DNA from: an uncultured bacterium
GTDB lineage: Bacteria; Verrucomicrobiota; Kiritimatiellia; RFP12; UBA1067
Length of the DNA stretch: 40,328 nt
Assembly (NCBI GenBank): GCA_902779865.1
Contig: CACZDG010000013.1
Location: 462-40,789, forward strand
Reading direction: 5' to 3'
How positions within the stretch are numbered: position 1 is the first letter of the stretch; each line of letters opens with the position of its first letter. The translations under genes and the position numbers were made by a program. The notes beneath the pieces are model-generated. The model did not search any database. It worked only from the letters and a program-made list of their open reading frames with translations, and had not been told where the DNA came from. Shown in pieces: positions 28,033 to 39,389 of the stretch.

Positions 28033-28266
28033 ATGAGTGAAGAGCAGAAAAAAGAGACAACGTTCGAGCAGTCGCTTGCGCGGCTGGAGCGGATTGTCTC
28101 CGAGATGGAGGGCGGCACCCTCCCTCTTGACGACATGATGAAGCGCTTCGAGGAGGGGCGCGCGCTCGTGGCCGAATGCACGAAGCAGCTGGAAGGCATC
28201 CGCCAGCGCATCGAGAAGGTCACTTCCGCAGTACCGCCAGCAGTGGAGCCGATGAACATCTTATGA
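28033..28266 (+). CDS. xseB: Exodeoxyribonuclease VII small subunit
   Basis: A 77-residue protein of the normal XseB length. FEQSLARLERIVSEMEGGTLPLDDMMKRFEEG is the family helix pair, followed by a coiled helix CTKQLEGIRQRIEKV. XseB coats the XseA catalytic subunit and regulates single-strand DNA digestion. XseA is not in the window. The ATG at 28033 follows AGGAGG by 7 bases; a longer reading frame upstream overlaps purL and is not real. Its TGA overlaps the next ATG (ATGA), so the downstream ATPase is translationally coupled to it. Confidence 0.93.
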   Translation: MSEEQKKETTFEQSLARLERIVSEMEGGTLPLDDMMKRFEEGRALVAECTKQLEGIRQRIEKVTSAVPPAVEPMNIL

Positions 28267-29396
28267 CAAAGGACATCTACGTACAGGCCAAGGCCGACCA
28301 CATCGCCTCGCTGGCGCGCGCGACTCCGCTGTCCGCCATCGAAGAGCTGGTGTGGAACGCGCTCGACGCGGACGCGCGCGAGGTGCGCGTCGATCTGGTG
28401 CAGAACGCGCTTGGCGGCATCGACGCCGTCCGCGTATCCGATAACGGCACCGGCATAGACATCCTCCGCAGCGAGGAGACGTTCGGCTCGCTCGGCGGAA
28501 GCTGGAAGATGCAGGACGCAGGTACGACGGCTGCCTACCACCGCCGTCTCCACGGCCGGCACGGGCGTGGACGCTTCAAGGCGTTCGCCCTCGGCACGCA
28601 CGTCGAATGGCGCACCACGATGAAGGCGGGCGATTCGCTGCTCTCCTACATGCTTGCCGGCGATGCGGCCGACCCGGGCGTGTTCCACGTGGCGCAGGCG
28701 ACAGAGCCAGGACCGGCAACTGGCACGGAGGTGTACGTCACTGGCGTGCGCGCCACTGTGGATTCCCTTGCAAACGCCGAAATGGTCGTGCAGACCCTCG
28801 CGGCTAAGTTCGCGCTATACCTCAAGGCGTATCCCGGAGTTGCGGTGTATTTCTGCGGACTCCCCGTCTCGCCAGTCATCGTGCAGAAGAGCACGACTGA
28901 CTACACGGTGCGCCTCGAATCGGGCCAGGAGGCGAAGCTTGAGGTGATCGAGTGGCGCAAGAAGTTCTCTGGCAAGGGCCGCATCGTGTTCTGCGGACGC
29001 GATGGCTTCACGTTGCATGAGCGTCCGTCGGGAGTGCGTTCAGGCCAGCCGTTCAGCTACACGGCCTACCTCGTGGGTGCTCGCTTCGGCGAACTCGCGT
29101 CGGAGAACGCGCTCGTGATGGACGAGCTGCATCCAGAGGTACGGGCGTGGCTCGATGCGACGCGCGCGATTCTGAAGGAGCATTTCCACCGGCGGACGGA
29201 GGAGGCGGTGCAGGAGCGTCTGCGCCGCTGGATCGACGAGAAGATCTACCCGTTCGAGCCGGACGACACCAGCGACTCGCGCACGGCATTCGACGCCGGC
29301 GTTGCGGAGATGCGTTCAAAGATCGACGGTTTCGACTCCATGCCCGTTGCGGAGCGCGGCTACCTTTTCGACCTCTTGAAGAAGGCGGTGTGCTGA
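28263..29396 (+). CDS. GHKL-fold ATPase of unknown role
   Basis: A 377-residue protein with an Hsp90/MutL/histidine-kinase type ATP-binding domain. The N-box is EELVWNALDADA (residues 27-38), the G1 box DNGTGI (60-65), then FGSLGGSWK, and a Gly-rich lid GRHGRGRFKAFALG (about 98-111). No histidine-phosphorylation domain, TM segment or sensor is visible. A middle beta region (about 150-260) may be an S5-like second domain, and the C-terminus is helical. The start at 28263 overlaps the xseB stop. Pairing with xseB and an RNase Y-like gene suggests nucleic-acid processing, but that is inference from context. MORC- or MutL-like chromatin/DNA clamps are alternatives. Confidence 0.75.
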   Translation: MTKDIYVQAKADHIASLARATPLSAIEELVWNALDADAREVRVDLVQNALGGIDAVRVSDNGTGIDILRSEETFGSLGGSWKMQDAGTTAAYHRRLHGRHGRGRFKAFALGTHVEWRTTMKAGDSLLSYMLAGDAADPGVFHVAQATEPGPATGTEVYVTGVRATVDSLANAEMVVQTLAAKFALYLKAYPGVAVYFCGLPVSPVIVQKSTTDYTVRLESGQEAKLEVIEWRKKFSGKGRIVFCGRDGFTLHERPSGVRSGQPFSYTAYLVGARFGELASENALVMDELHPEVRAWLDATRAILKEHFHRRTEEAVQERLRRWIDEKIYPFEPDDTSDSRTAFDAGVAEMRSKIDGFDSMPVAERGYLFDLLKKAVC

Positions 29397-29400
29397 CGCC

Positions 29401-30993
29401 ATGTTTGCCGCCCTCGCCAACGATTCCTGGAGCAGCACGTGGAGCCTCCTTTCGGACGGCGTCGCGATTCTCATCATCGCGGTGCTGCTTCTGCTTGGCG
29501 CCTTCCTCGGCTACGCGCTGCGCGGGCTCGTCGGACGCTGGCGCGCGGAGGCGATCGAACGGCAGATGCGCATTCGCGAGGAGGAGAGCGAAAGCGAGAT
29601 CAAGGCCAAGCTGAAGGAAGCGGACATCGCCGCGCGCGCGGCGGTCGTGAAGGCGAAGGAGGAATTCGAGGCGACGGCGAAAAAGCGCCGCGCCGAATTG
29701 CAGGCCATTGAGGACCGCCTCGCCCAGCGCGAGAACGCCCTCGATAGGCGCGCGGATCAGCTGGACACGAAGTCCGCCGCCGTGGAGGCGAAGCAGTCCG
29801 CCGTCACCGCCGCCGAGAAGAAGGCCGCCGCCGACCTCGCCGTAGCCGACAGGCGTCTGCGCGACCTCGCCAAGATGACCCACGAGGAGGCCCGCCGCGA
29901 AATCCTCACGCGGGCGAACTCTGAGCTTCGCGCCGATGCGGCAATCCTCTCGCGCCGAATCCAGGAGGCAGCGCGCGAACAGGGCGAGGCGAAGGCCCGG
30001 CAGCTCGTTGCGGACGCCATCCAGCGTTGCGCCGTCGCCCATTTGAACGAACTTGCGACGACAGCGGTGCAGCTTCCGAATCCCGAAATGAAGGGGCGCA
30101 TCGTCGGACGCGACGGCCGCAACGTGCGCGCGTTCGAGGCGGCGACGGGCGTGACGCTGCTGTTGGACGACGCACCGGAGACGGTAATACTTTCCGCGTT
30201 CGATCCCCTGCGCCGCGAGATCGCGCGCCGTGCGCTGACTGCGTTGATCGCCGACGGGCGCATCCATCCCGCCTCCATAGAGAGCGCGGTCGAGGCGGCG
30301 CGGTCGAGCGTGGAGAGTTTGAACGAGGAGGCCGGCGCTGCCGCTGCTGCGGAGGCCGGCGTGCCGGGGCTTCCTGTTGACGTCCTTCGCCTCATGGGTG
30401 CGCTTGCGTTCCGTACGTCGTTCACGCAGAACGTGCTGCGGCACTCGGTGGAAGTGGCTCTTCTCATGGGCACGATGGCTGCGGAGATGGGCCTTGACGC
30501 AGCGCGTGCGCGTCGCATCGGTTTCCTGCACGACATCGGCAAGGCTCTAACCTCAGAGAAGAAGGGCGCGCACGCCGCGCTTGGCGCGGAGTTCCTGAAG
30601 ACGCACGGCGAGAACGATGAAGTCTGCGCGGCGGTCGCCGCGCACCACGCCGACCCGGGAACGGATGGCGGCGTGTACGGCACGCTCTGCTCCGCCGCGG
30701 ACGCAATTTCGTCCGCACGGCCGGGCGCGAGGCAGGAGAGCCTCGGCGACTACGTGCAGCGTCTTGAGGCGATTGAGAAACTGGCACGCTCGCACAAGGG
30801 CGTGGTGAACGTCTATGCGGTGCAGGCGGGACGCGACCTGCGCGTGATAGTCGATCCCGCCGAAGTGCCGGACCAGGACATGTCGGCGCTTGCCGGCGAC
30901 ATCTGCCGTGAAATATCGGCGCAAGTGAAATTTCCGGGGCTGATCCGGGTGACGGTCATCCGAGAGCGCCGGTGCGTGGAATACGCGAAGTAA
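29401..30993 (+). CDS. rny: RNase Y-like membrane-anchored HD-domain endoribonuclease
   Basis: A 530-residue protein with the architecture of ribonuclease Y. A membrane helix (about 19-41) is followed by a long charged coiled coil (about 50-200), a KH RNA-binding domain with MKGRIVGRDGRNVRAFEAATGV (about 230-255), and an HD domain with RHSVEVALL (about 347) and the metal-binding HDIGKA (about 376-381). The C-terminal domain ends in KFPGLIRVTVIRERR as in the family. RNase Y starts mRNA decay at the membrane; the HD metal site does the cleavage. The length matches B. subtilis Rny (520). It starts 4 bases after the GHKL gene stop, so the two are likely co-transcribed. Confidence 0.92.
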   Translation: MFAALANDSWSSTWSLLSDGVAILIIAVLLLLGAFLGYALRGLVGRWRAEAIERQMRIREEESESEIKAKLKEADIAARAAVVKAKEEFEATAKKRRAELQAIEDRLAQRENALDRRADQLDTKSAAVEAKQSAVTAAEKKAAADLAVADRRLRDLAKMTHEEARREILTRANSELRADAAILSRRIQEAAREQGEAKARQLVADAIQRCAVAHLNELATTAVQLPNPEMKGRIVGRDGRNVRAFEAATGVTLLLDDAPETVILSAFDPLRREIARRALTALIADGRIHPASIESAVEAARSSVESLNEEAGAAAAAEAGVPGLPVDVLRLMGALAFRTSFTQNVLRHSVEVALLMGTMAAEMGLDAARARRIGFLHDIGKALTSEKKGAHAALGAEFLKTHGENDEVCAAVAAHHADPGTDGGVYGTLCSAADAISSARPGARQESLGDYVQRLEAIEKLARSHKGVVNVYAVQAGRDLRVIVDPAEVPDQDMSALAGDICREISAQVKFPGLIRVTVIRERRCVEYAK

Positions 30994-31015
30994 TAAAAAG
31001 AAAAAGGAGAAAGCA

Positions 31016-32854
31016 ATGCTAAAGCAAGTAATCAGTGTGTTTGTGGGCGCGGCCGTCTGTGCAACCGCGGTCGCAGAGGGCGTGAAACCGAAAACCGAGC
31101 TTCTGGGCACGGTCGAGTTCGCGTCATTCGACGAAGTCCAGCAGAAGATGGCAGATCTCGGGGCCACCGTAAACAACCCCGTCGTGCCGATGCTGGTGAT
31201 GCCATCGCTCCAGAACTTCCTGAATGAAAACTGCGGCAAGTTCCGCAAGGACGCGCCGATGACGTTCTACTGCTACGCGCAGATGGAAGCGCTGCGCAAG
31301 GCGATGTCGGACAGTTCTGACGAGGTAGATGTTGATGATGCAATCGATCCGGTTTTCGTGTATCCCACGGCGGAGGACCAGACGGCGTTCATGGCAAGCC
31401 ACCCCGAGGCGCAGAAGGCCGCTGACGGCACGATCAAGCTTGACGACGACACCGTGGTGGTCTTTTCGGCCGACGGCCGCACTTGCGCGTTTGCCCAAAA
31501 CGTGGAAACGGCCAAGCGCGCGCTTGGCGCAAAGCCGTCGCCTGCCGCGAAGCGTCCCCTCATGCGCTTGGATGTTGCGGAGCCCGCCTTCGCGCTGATT
31601 GCGGATTTCCAGCGGAAAGTCTCGAAAGTCTCCGAAGCGCAGACAAAGCAGCTGCAGAGCCTGGATTCGACGAATGGAACCGAGCAGATCATGGCGGCGG
31701 TTGCGAAGGTTCAGCAGAGCCAGCTCAAGAGGCAAAACGCTTTCATCCGCGCGTTCGCGAAGGGCTGCATGATCGTCGATCTCGACGACACGGGATTCGT
31801 GGTCAAGGCATCCGCCACCGCGAAGCCCAACGCGCCTAAGGGCGTTGCCGCGGGATTCCGTCTGCCGTCCGGCGCGCTTGACGTGGCGCCCGCCGATGCG
31901 AAGATGTGCATTGCGTTGAATCCGTTGGCAGGCGAGTGCTTCACGTCCGAAAAGGAATTCGCCGGGTACATTGACGAAGCGATGGAGATGATCAACGCCA
32001 TCGCCTCGTGCGCCGCGAAGAACCTGTCCGATCCCAAGTACGCCCCGACCGTGGAAGGCCTGCGTGTTGCGGTTAACGATTACCTTGCGGCGTTGAAGGC
32101 CGATTTCTCGCCTTCTGACTGGGGCACCACCGCGCTAGCGTTCGGACCGAAGCAGGAACCGTACATGGTGGAGGGCGGCACTTGCAAGTCGTCGGCGTCC
32201 GACATCGCCCTTGCAACACGTTTCTTTGCGGCCGTAGCCGACGCCATCGGCAAGTCCTGGCCCGGCATCCTGAGCGCGAACGGCGCGAGCCTGACGATTG
32301 ACTGGGAGCGCCTGATGGATGCCGCAGCGGAGGCGTCCGGCGTGAAGGGCGATGCGCAGAAGGAGCTTGCGAACGCCAAGAAGAAAGTCGCGGCGGTCCT
32401 CGGCTCGACCAAGACCGAGATCGCGAGCAAGGCGACGTCCGCGACGTCCTTAGGCAGCGTCATCGGCCCTGTCGGCTTCACGCCGCCCGCCGTGAAGTCC
32501 AACGGCGAGGCGCGTTTCGCCGCCGCGATGCCGGAAGCCGCGAAGGACCGTCCCTCCGGCGCGTTCTACTTCGCGCTCTATTCGCTCCTGCGCGACAACG
32601 CCCTTCCCATCGCCATGAAGGTGATGCCCAAGGACAAGGTTGACCAGGTACAGCCGATCCTGGCCGTGTTGCCGGCCGCCGGCGAAAACAGCGCGCTCGC
32701 GGCCGCTGCGTGGTTCGACAAGGATTCGTCATTCCGCTTCATCTTCCGCATTACGTCCGGCGAGATCCGCAACTACGGCGCAGCGGCCAACGCCGCGATG
32801 GCCGCAAGCGCGTCGCAGGGGCAGAAAGCCGGCGGAAGCGATGAAGACAAGTGA
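31016..32854 (+). CDS. Exported protein of unknown function
   Basis: A 612-residue protein with a clear signal peptide (MLKQVISVFVGAAVCATAVA). GGAG (AAAAAGGAGAAAGC) stands before the ATG. The mature part mixes helical and beta segments with many Lys/Ala residues. A Lys/Glu-rich helical stretch lies about 445-470 (AQKELANAKKKVAAVLGSTKTE), and a charged Gly/Ser/Lys tail ends the chain. No catalytic or binding motif is recognisable and I cannot assign a family. The first half (ELLGTVEFASFDEVQQKMADLG) and a later part (SLGSVIGPVGFTPPA) might be two related domains, but this needs profile searches. Neighbours are housekeeping genes, which give no clue. Confidence 0.8.
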   Translation: MLKQVISVFVGAAVCATAVAEGVKPKTELLGTVEFASFDEVQQKMADLGATVNNPVVPMLVMPSLQNFLNENCGKFRKDAPMTFYCYAQMEALRKAMSDSSDEVDVDDAIDPVFVYPTAEDQTAFMASHPEAQKAADGTIKLDDDTVVVFSADGRTCAFAQNVETAKRALGAKPSPAAKRPLMRLDVAEPAFALIADFQRKVSKVSEAQTKQLQSLDSTNGTEQIMAAVAKVQQSQLKRQNAFIRAFAKGCMIVDLDDTGFVVKASATAKPNAPKGVAAGFRLPSGALDVAPADAKMCIALNPLAGECFTSEKEFAGYIDEAMEMINAIASCAAKNLSDPKYAPTVEGLRVAVNDYLAALKADFSPSDWGTTALAFGPKQEPYMVEGGTCKSSASDIALATRFFAAVADAIGKSWPGILSANGASLTIDWERLMDAAAEASGVKGDAQKELANAKKKVAAVLGSTKTEIASKATSATSLGSVIGPVGFTPPAVKSNGEARFAAAMPEAAKDRPSGAFYFALYSLLRDNALPIAMKVMPKDKVDQVQPILAVLPAAGENSALAAAAWFDKDSSFRFIFRITSGEIRNYGAAANAAMAASASQGQKAGGSDEDK

Positions 32855-32881
32855 TTTGAGAAAGAGGAAAACAAGAAGAAT

Positions 32882-35593
<2,712 letters not shown>

Positions 35594-35603
35594 GGAGAAC
35601 GCC

Positions 35604-36809
35604 ATGCAGACCGTTACGAACCAGATCAAGCAGTCGATGGCGGGATCCAGCTGGATCCGCAAGATGTTCGAGAAGGGCATCGAACTGAAGAAGCGCTACG
35701 GCGCGGACGCGGTGTGCGACTTCTCGCTCGGCAACCCCGATGTGCCGCCGCCCGCGAAGACGAAGGAAATTCTGGAGGGACTCGCCGCGAAGGCGATTGA
35801 GCCGCTTGGGCTCGGCTACTGTCCGAACGCCGGCATCCCCGCCGTGCGCGAGGCGATTGCCGCCTACCTCTCCAAGCAGCAGCAGGCCGACGTCAAGGCC
35901 GCGAACGTGGTGATGACCGTCGGCGCGGCCGGCGCGCTCGTGGCGTTCTTCCGCGCCGTGATCGAACCGGGCGACGAGGTGCTGTGTCCCGCGCCGTACT
36001 TCGTGGAGTACGGTAGCTACTGCGGACACTTCGGCGGCGTGTTGAAGGCCGTTGATTCCAAGCCCGAGGAGGGATTCCGTCCCGACTTCGACGCGATGGA
36101 GAAGGCCATCGGACCGAAGACGCGCGCGATCCTCGTGAACTCCCCGAACAACCCGACGGGCTGCATCTACGCGGCGGAGGACATGGCGCGGCTTGCGTCC
36201 ATCGTTGACCGCGTGAACGCGGTGCGCGAGGCGGAAGGGGGGCGTCCGCTCTTCCTCCTCAGCGACGAGCCCTACCGCGCGTTCGCCTACGACGGCGCAA
36301 CGGTGCCGGCCGTCCTGCCGCTCACGCCCTACGCCGTGGTGCTCGGCTCGTTCTCGAAGACGCTCTCGCTCGCGGGCGAGCGCATCGGCTACGTGGTGGC
36401 GAGTCCGGCGATGCCGGACGGCGACACGCTCATCAACGCCGTCACGCTCACGAACCGCACGCTCGGCTACGTCAACGCGCCGGTGCTCGGACAGCGTCTC
36501 GCGGCCGCGCTTCTCGACCAGACGGTTGACCTCGAGATATACGACCGCCGCCGCAAGCTGATGGCGAAGGTGCTGTCCGAGGCGGGCGTCGAATTCACGA
36601 TGCCGAAGGGCGCGTTCTACTTCTTCCCGAAGGTGCCGGGTGGCGACGACATCGCGTTCGTCGATGCGCTTCAGGAAGAGAAGGTCCTCGCCGTGCCGGG
36701 ACGCGGTTTCGGCATGGCCGGATACATCCGCCTCTCGTGCAGCGTGGATGAGGCGATCATCGCGCGCAGCGCGGAAGGCTTCAAGCGCGCCGTCGCGAAG
36801 TTCAAGTAA
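35604..36809 (+). CDS. PLP-dependent class I/II aminotransferase
   Basis: A 401-residue fold-type I aminotransferase of the AspC/AlaT-like group. The PLP lysine is K252 in GSFSKTLSLAGERIGYV. PNNPTGCIY, SDEPYRAFAYDG and MAGYIRLSCSVDE are conserved substrate- and cofactor-binding segments. Substrate specificity cannot be told from sequence by eye; aspartate, alanine or aromatic aminotransferase are possible. The ATG at 35604 has AAGGAG 6 bases before it and follows valS by 10 bases, so the two are co-transcribed. A TTG start at 35586 would overlap the valS end and is not needed. Confidence 0.92.
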   Translation: MQTVTNQIKQSMAGSSWIRKMFEKGIELKKRYGADAVCDFSLGNPDVPPPAKTKEILEGLAAKAIEPLGLGYCPNAGIPAVREAIAAYLSKQQQADVKAANVVMTVGAAGALVAFFRAVIEPGDEVLCPAPYFVEYGSYCGHFGGVLKAVDSKPEEGFRPDFDAMEKAIGPKTRAILVNSPNNPTGCIYAAEDMARLASIVDRVNAVREAEGGRPLFLLSDEPYRAFAYDGATVPAVLPLTPYAVVLGSFSKTLSLAGERIGYVVASPAMPDGDTLINAVTLTNRTLGYVNAPVLGQRLAAALLDQTVDLEIYDRRRKLMAKVLSEAGVEFTMPKGAFYFFPKVPGGDDIAFVDALQEEKVLAVPGRGFGMAGYIRLSCSVDEAIIARSAEGFKRAVAKFK

Positions 36810-36810
36810 G

Positions 36811-38211
36811 ATGAAAATCAACAAAGAGACACAGAGGCACGGAGGCACAAAGGTTATGACAAATGGTATCTTGAAAATCTCTGTGCCTCTGAGCCTCTGC
36901 GTTAAAAAGCAAATAAGGCTTTTGGGCGTATGGCTCGCCTTGTCTTGCGCCGCGGCGGAGCCCGCGCACGTGCCGATGGAGTGGAAGTGCGTGCAGACGA
37001 ACGCCATCGCCGCGTGGAAGTCCGCGAACGCCGCACCGGACGGAATCGTTGCGGATGCCGCGTCGCGCTCCGTGCGTTTCCTCGCCGAGGCCACCGGACT
37101 TGAAGACGCCACTACGGTGGAGTTCCTGGCCATCGGCCCGCTCTCCGACCGCGCATACGAATCGCTATTCGTCACCGTGCCGTCGCCGGCGGCGATTGCG
37201 TCCGCGCTCGAGCGCGTGGGCGTGCCGCGCGGAGTGCCGCCGGACATCGCCGGCGCGCGCCTGTGGCCGTGCGGCGAGAAGCTCACGCTCTCCGCGAAGC
37301 GCCTTAAGCCCGACGCCCCGTCGCCCGCGCCGCTTGCGCTTGCCGATCTCCTCAACGACACCGCCGCGAAGGACGAGGGCGCAATCCTGCACTCGCCGTT
37401 CCTCTACACCGGCGGACAGCGCGACGACGCAGGCGCCGTAGTCGCCGCCACGAACATCCCCTGCGCCGTGTTCGCGCTCTACAGCCACTCGCCGTCGCTG
37501 CTTCTGCTTGACGGACAGTTCGACCAGTCGAGCGCATACGGACGCTTCCGCGCGAAGATCAAATGCGCGCCCGGCGATCTGTTCGAGATGACGCTGCGCT
37601 GGGACGGACGCACCACGGTGCTGCGCCGCGACGTGACGTTCACGGTGGCGAACATGAAGGAACAGCTCGCCGCGCTGCGTTCGGAGTCGGAGGGACGCGA
37701 CCTCTTCGTGTGCCCGTCCTTCGGCGCGGGCACGACGGTGGAAGACGCGGCGTCCATCGCCCACGCGCTTTCGATGCTTGACGGCAAGGCCCTGAAGATA
37801 TCCGGTGCGGCTTCTGGCAAGTTCTTCTTCCGCGCGTTCCTGCCGGATTCCACGTGGCGCGAACGTTCGGGACGAATCTTCCAGCCGTTCGAGGTACATG
37901 TGGCGGCGGACGGCAAAAAGGGGTTTGTGTTCGTTGAGGAGGACTGGTCCGGCGAAGGGCTTGATCCCGTCCTCAAGCCGAAGGAGACGCCGTTTGCGGA
38001 ATGGAAAGAGCTGCCGGGGCTCATTGCGAAGACGGGCGAGGCTGGAGGCAAGATAAACGTCCTTTTCATCTTCGCGCCTAAGGCGACGCCCGTCTCCGCG
38101 CTTGAGCCAGTCGTTACCGCGCTCGGTTCCCGCATCACCACCTACTACGTCTTCGGCGAGGAAACTGCCAAGCCCGCCGAACCCACCACCAAAAGGCAAG
38201 GCATTGAGTAG
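36811..38211 (+). CDS. Exported YdjY-like protein with a repeat-encoded N-terminus
   Basis: A 466-residue protein starting 2 bases after the aminotransferase. Residues 6-31 are encoded by an imperfect inverted repeat (36828-36903). A typical signal sequence follows only after it (KKQIRLLGVWLALSCAAA, cleavage before EPAHV). The mature start, with FLAIGPLSDRAYESLFVTVPSPAAIASALERVGVPRG (interrupted pieces: FLAIGPLSDRAYE and PSPAAIASALERVG), resembles the YdjY domain common in Planctomycetes and related phyla, function unknown. The C-terminal half is beta-rich and unassigned. A second in-frame ATG at 36856 inside the repeat could be the real start, giving a shorter N-region. It probably acts in the periplasm. 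Confidence 0.75.
   Translation: MKINKETQRHGGTKVMTNGILKISVPLSLCVKKQIRLLGVWLALSCAAAEPAHVPMEWKCVQTNAIAAWKSANAAPDGIVADAASRSVRFLAEATGLEDATTVEFLAIGPLSDRAYESLFVTVPSPAAIASALERVGVPRGVPPDIAGARLWPCGEKLTLSAKRLKPDAPSPAPLALADLLNDTAAKDEGAILHSPFLYTGGQRDDAGAVVAATNIPCAVFALYSHSPSLLLLDGQFDQSSAYGRFRAKIKCAPGDLFEMTLRWDGRTTVLRRDVTFTVANMKEQLAALRSESEGRDLFVCPSFGAGTTVEDAASIAHALSMLDGKALKISGAASGKFFFRAFLPDSTWRERSGRIFQPFEVHVAADGKKGFVFVEEDWSGEGLDPVLKPKETPFAEWKELPGLIAKTGEAGGKINVLFIFAPKATPVSALEPVVTALGSRITTYYVFGEETAKPAEPTTKRQGIE
36828..36903. repeat. Inverted octanucleotide repeat at the start of the YdjY-like gene
   Basis: Left arm 36828-36855 has three 8-base units of the type GCACxxAG; right arm 36876-36903 is the inverse, with units reading GCxCAGAG on the other strand. 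The arms match at about 22 of 28 positions. It separates the ATG at 36811 from the signal peptide yet keeps the frame. Confidence 0.85.
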
Positions 38212-38404
38212 GCTGTCTTTTAAATCGTTTTGCATAGAGTTCTATGCGCGTCACATTGGCTCCACGGGGGCCGATGTGTACAGGATGTTTTCGGAAAGTG
38301 GGCTTCTGAAGACACTTGACGATGACTATGAAGACCTTCATGGACTCGGCTGGGAGGCGTTGATGCCGATGTTCGATGAATACCTCGGGAGGGTGTCGAA
38401 ATGA
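38204..38404 (+). CDS. DUF3791-like small protein, first of a three-gene cassette
   Basis: A 66-residue protein. FKSFCIEFYARHIGSTGADVYRMF and the following DDYEDLHGLGWEALMPMFDEYL match the DUF3791 pattern (FCIExYA, then a YDxLHxxG strand and a C-terminal helix). The TTG start at 38204 is chosen because AAAAGG lies 7 bases before it, and it overlaps the preceding stop by 8 bases. Its TGA overlaps the next ATG. Members of this family usually sit beside DUF3990; an antitoxin-like role is inferred. Confidence 0.7.
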   Translation: MSRLSFKSFCIEFYARHIGSTGADVYRMFSESGLLKTLDDDYEDLHGLGWEALMPMFDEYLGRVSK

Positions 38405-38907
38405 TTTTATATCATGGAAGTATTGTCGAGGTATCCGTCCCGCAGATCATCGCCTCGGATATCGGGCGCGATTTCGGGCCTGCCTTTTATACAACCGGAA
38501 TCAAGGCGCAGGCCGAGCGTTGGGCGGTTCGTCGTGCGAAGTTTGCGCGTAAAGGCGGAAGGGCTGGAACGCCCGCCATCGTCTCAATGTACGAGTTTGA
38601 CGAGGTGGAGGCGCGGCTGGTTCTGAAGTGCAAGGACTTTTCCGGGGTGTCGATGGAATGGCTAGACATGGTTGTGGCATGTCGATCCAGGCCTTCGTAT
38701 CGGCATGGTTATGATTTGATGTCGGGAAAGGTCGCGAACGACAATGTCGGCGAAACGGTCTCGTATGTCGTTGCCGGCGTCATGCCGAAGGAGATGGCAA
38801 TCGAGCAGCTTAAGTTTCAGCAGATAAACGACCAGACGGCATTTTGTTCCGCTGCTTCGCTCCAGTTTCTGAGATTCGTCGGTTCGTACAAACTGGAGGT
38901 CCAGTGA
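38401..38907 (+). CDS. DUF3990 protein, ADP-ribosyltransferase-like
   Basis: A 168-residue protein. LYHGS (residues 3-7), DFGPAFYTT (24-32) and QAERWAVRRA are the DUF3990 hallmarks. They have the H and Y positions of ADP-ribosyltransferase folds (H5, Y30). NDQTAFC (143-149) with Q145 fits the third conserved position. Other conserved parts are YDLMSGKVANDNV (104-116) and the helix MPKEMAIEQLKFQQ. The enzymatic activity is inferred, not proven for the family. It starts in the stop codon of the preceding DUF3791-like gene and is followed after one base by another, as in toxin-antitoxin-like operons. Confidence 0.85.
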   Translation: MILYHGSIVEVSVPQIIASDIGRDFGPAFYTTGIKAQAERWAVRRAKFARKGGRAGTPAIVSMYEFDEVEARLVLKCKDFSGVSMEWLDMVVACRSRPSYRHGYDLMSGKVANDNVGETVSYVVAGVMPKEMAIEQLKFQQINDQTAFCSAASLQFLRFVGSYKLEVQ

Positions 38908-38908
38908 C

Positions 38909-39121
38909 ATGAATGAAGACCACACCTTGATTCGCGCAACGCTTGTTCCGGCGATAGTGGCATTCCTTGCTGCGCACTACCACATATCTGATGGTGATGC
39001 GATGGATATGTTTTATAAGTCGAGAACGGCTGAAGCGTTTGCCGATGACAGCATCGGCCTTTATGGGCTGAGCGCACTCCATATCGCAGCCGACGTCATT
39101 CAAGAGCATTCCGCCAAATGA
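38909..39121 (+). CDS. DUF3791-like small protein, third of the cassette
   Basis: A 70-residue protein, with GGAGG (38895-38899) 9 bases before the ATG. AIVAFLAAHYHISDGDAMDMFYKSRTAEAFADDS and the C-terminal helix (SALHIAADVIQEH) resemble DUF3791, but from a different subgroup than the first gene. Its stop is followed by repeat-rich DNA. A second antitoxin-like partner is inferred. Confidence 0.72.
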   Translation: MNEDHTLIRATLVPAIVAFLAAHYHISDGDAMDMFYKSRTAEAFADDSIGLYGLSALHIAADVIQEHSAK

Positions 39122-39164
39122 GCCGCCAGGGCGCATCTACGTTTTTCACCCATGCGCTTTGAGA

Positions 39165-39327
39165 TTGGAAACAACCATAACAACTTTCAATAACAACTTT
39201 GTCCTTCTGGTGAGCCTTGAGCTGACCGATTGCAAAACCCTGCCGTGGCAGTTTGTGATGTGGCAAATGAGCGCGGGTGAGTTAACCCGCGCGCATAAGC
39301 GAGTTGTTTTCAAACTGTTGTTTCCAA
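39165..39327. repeat. TIR element copy 1
   Basis: Starts TTGGAAACAACCATAACAAC and ends GTTGTTTCCAA, giving terminal inverted repeats. The first 31 bases are identical to copy 2. The middle holds a hairpin GCGCGGGT/ACCCGCGC (39271-39292). No open reading frame of note; a non-autonomous, MITE-like element is likely. It fills most of the 306-base gap between DUF3791 and the DUF3800 remnant. Confidence 0.75.
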
Positions 39328-39389
39328 TAATAAAGAGCGGCAGTGGGCGCAGCTGGGGCGGGTAAGGGCGCGGGGAATGGCTTTTTAGC

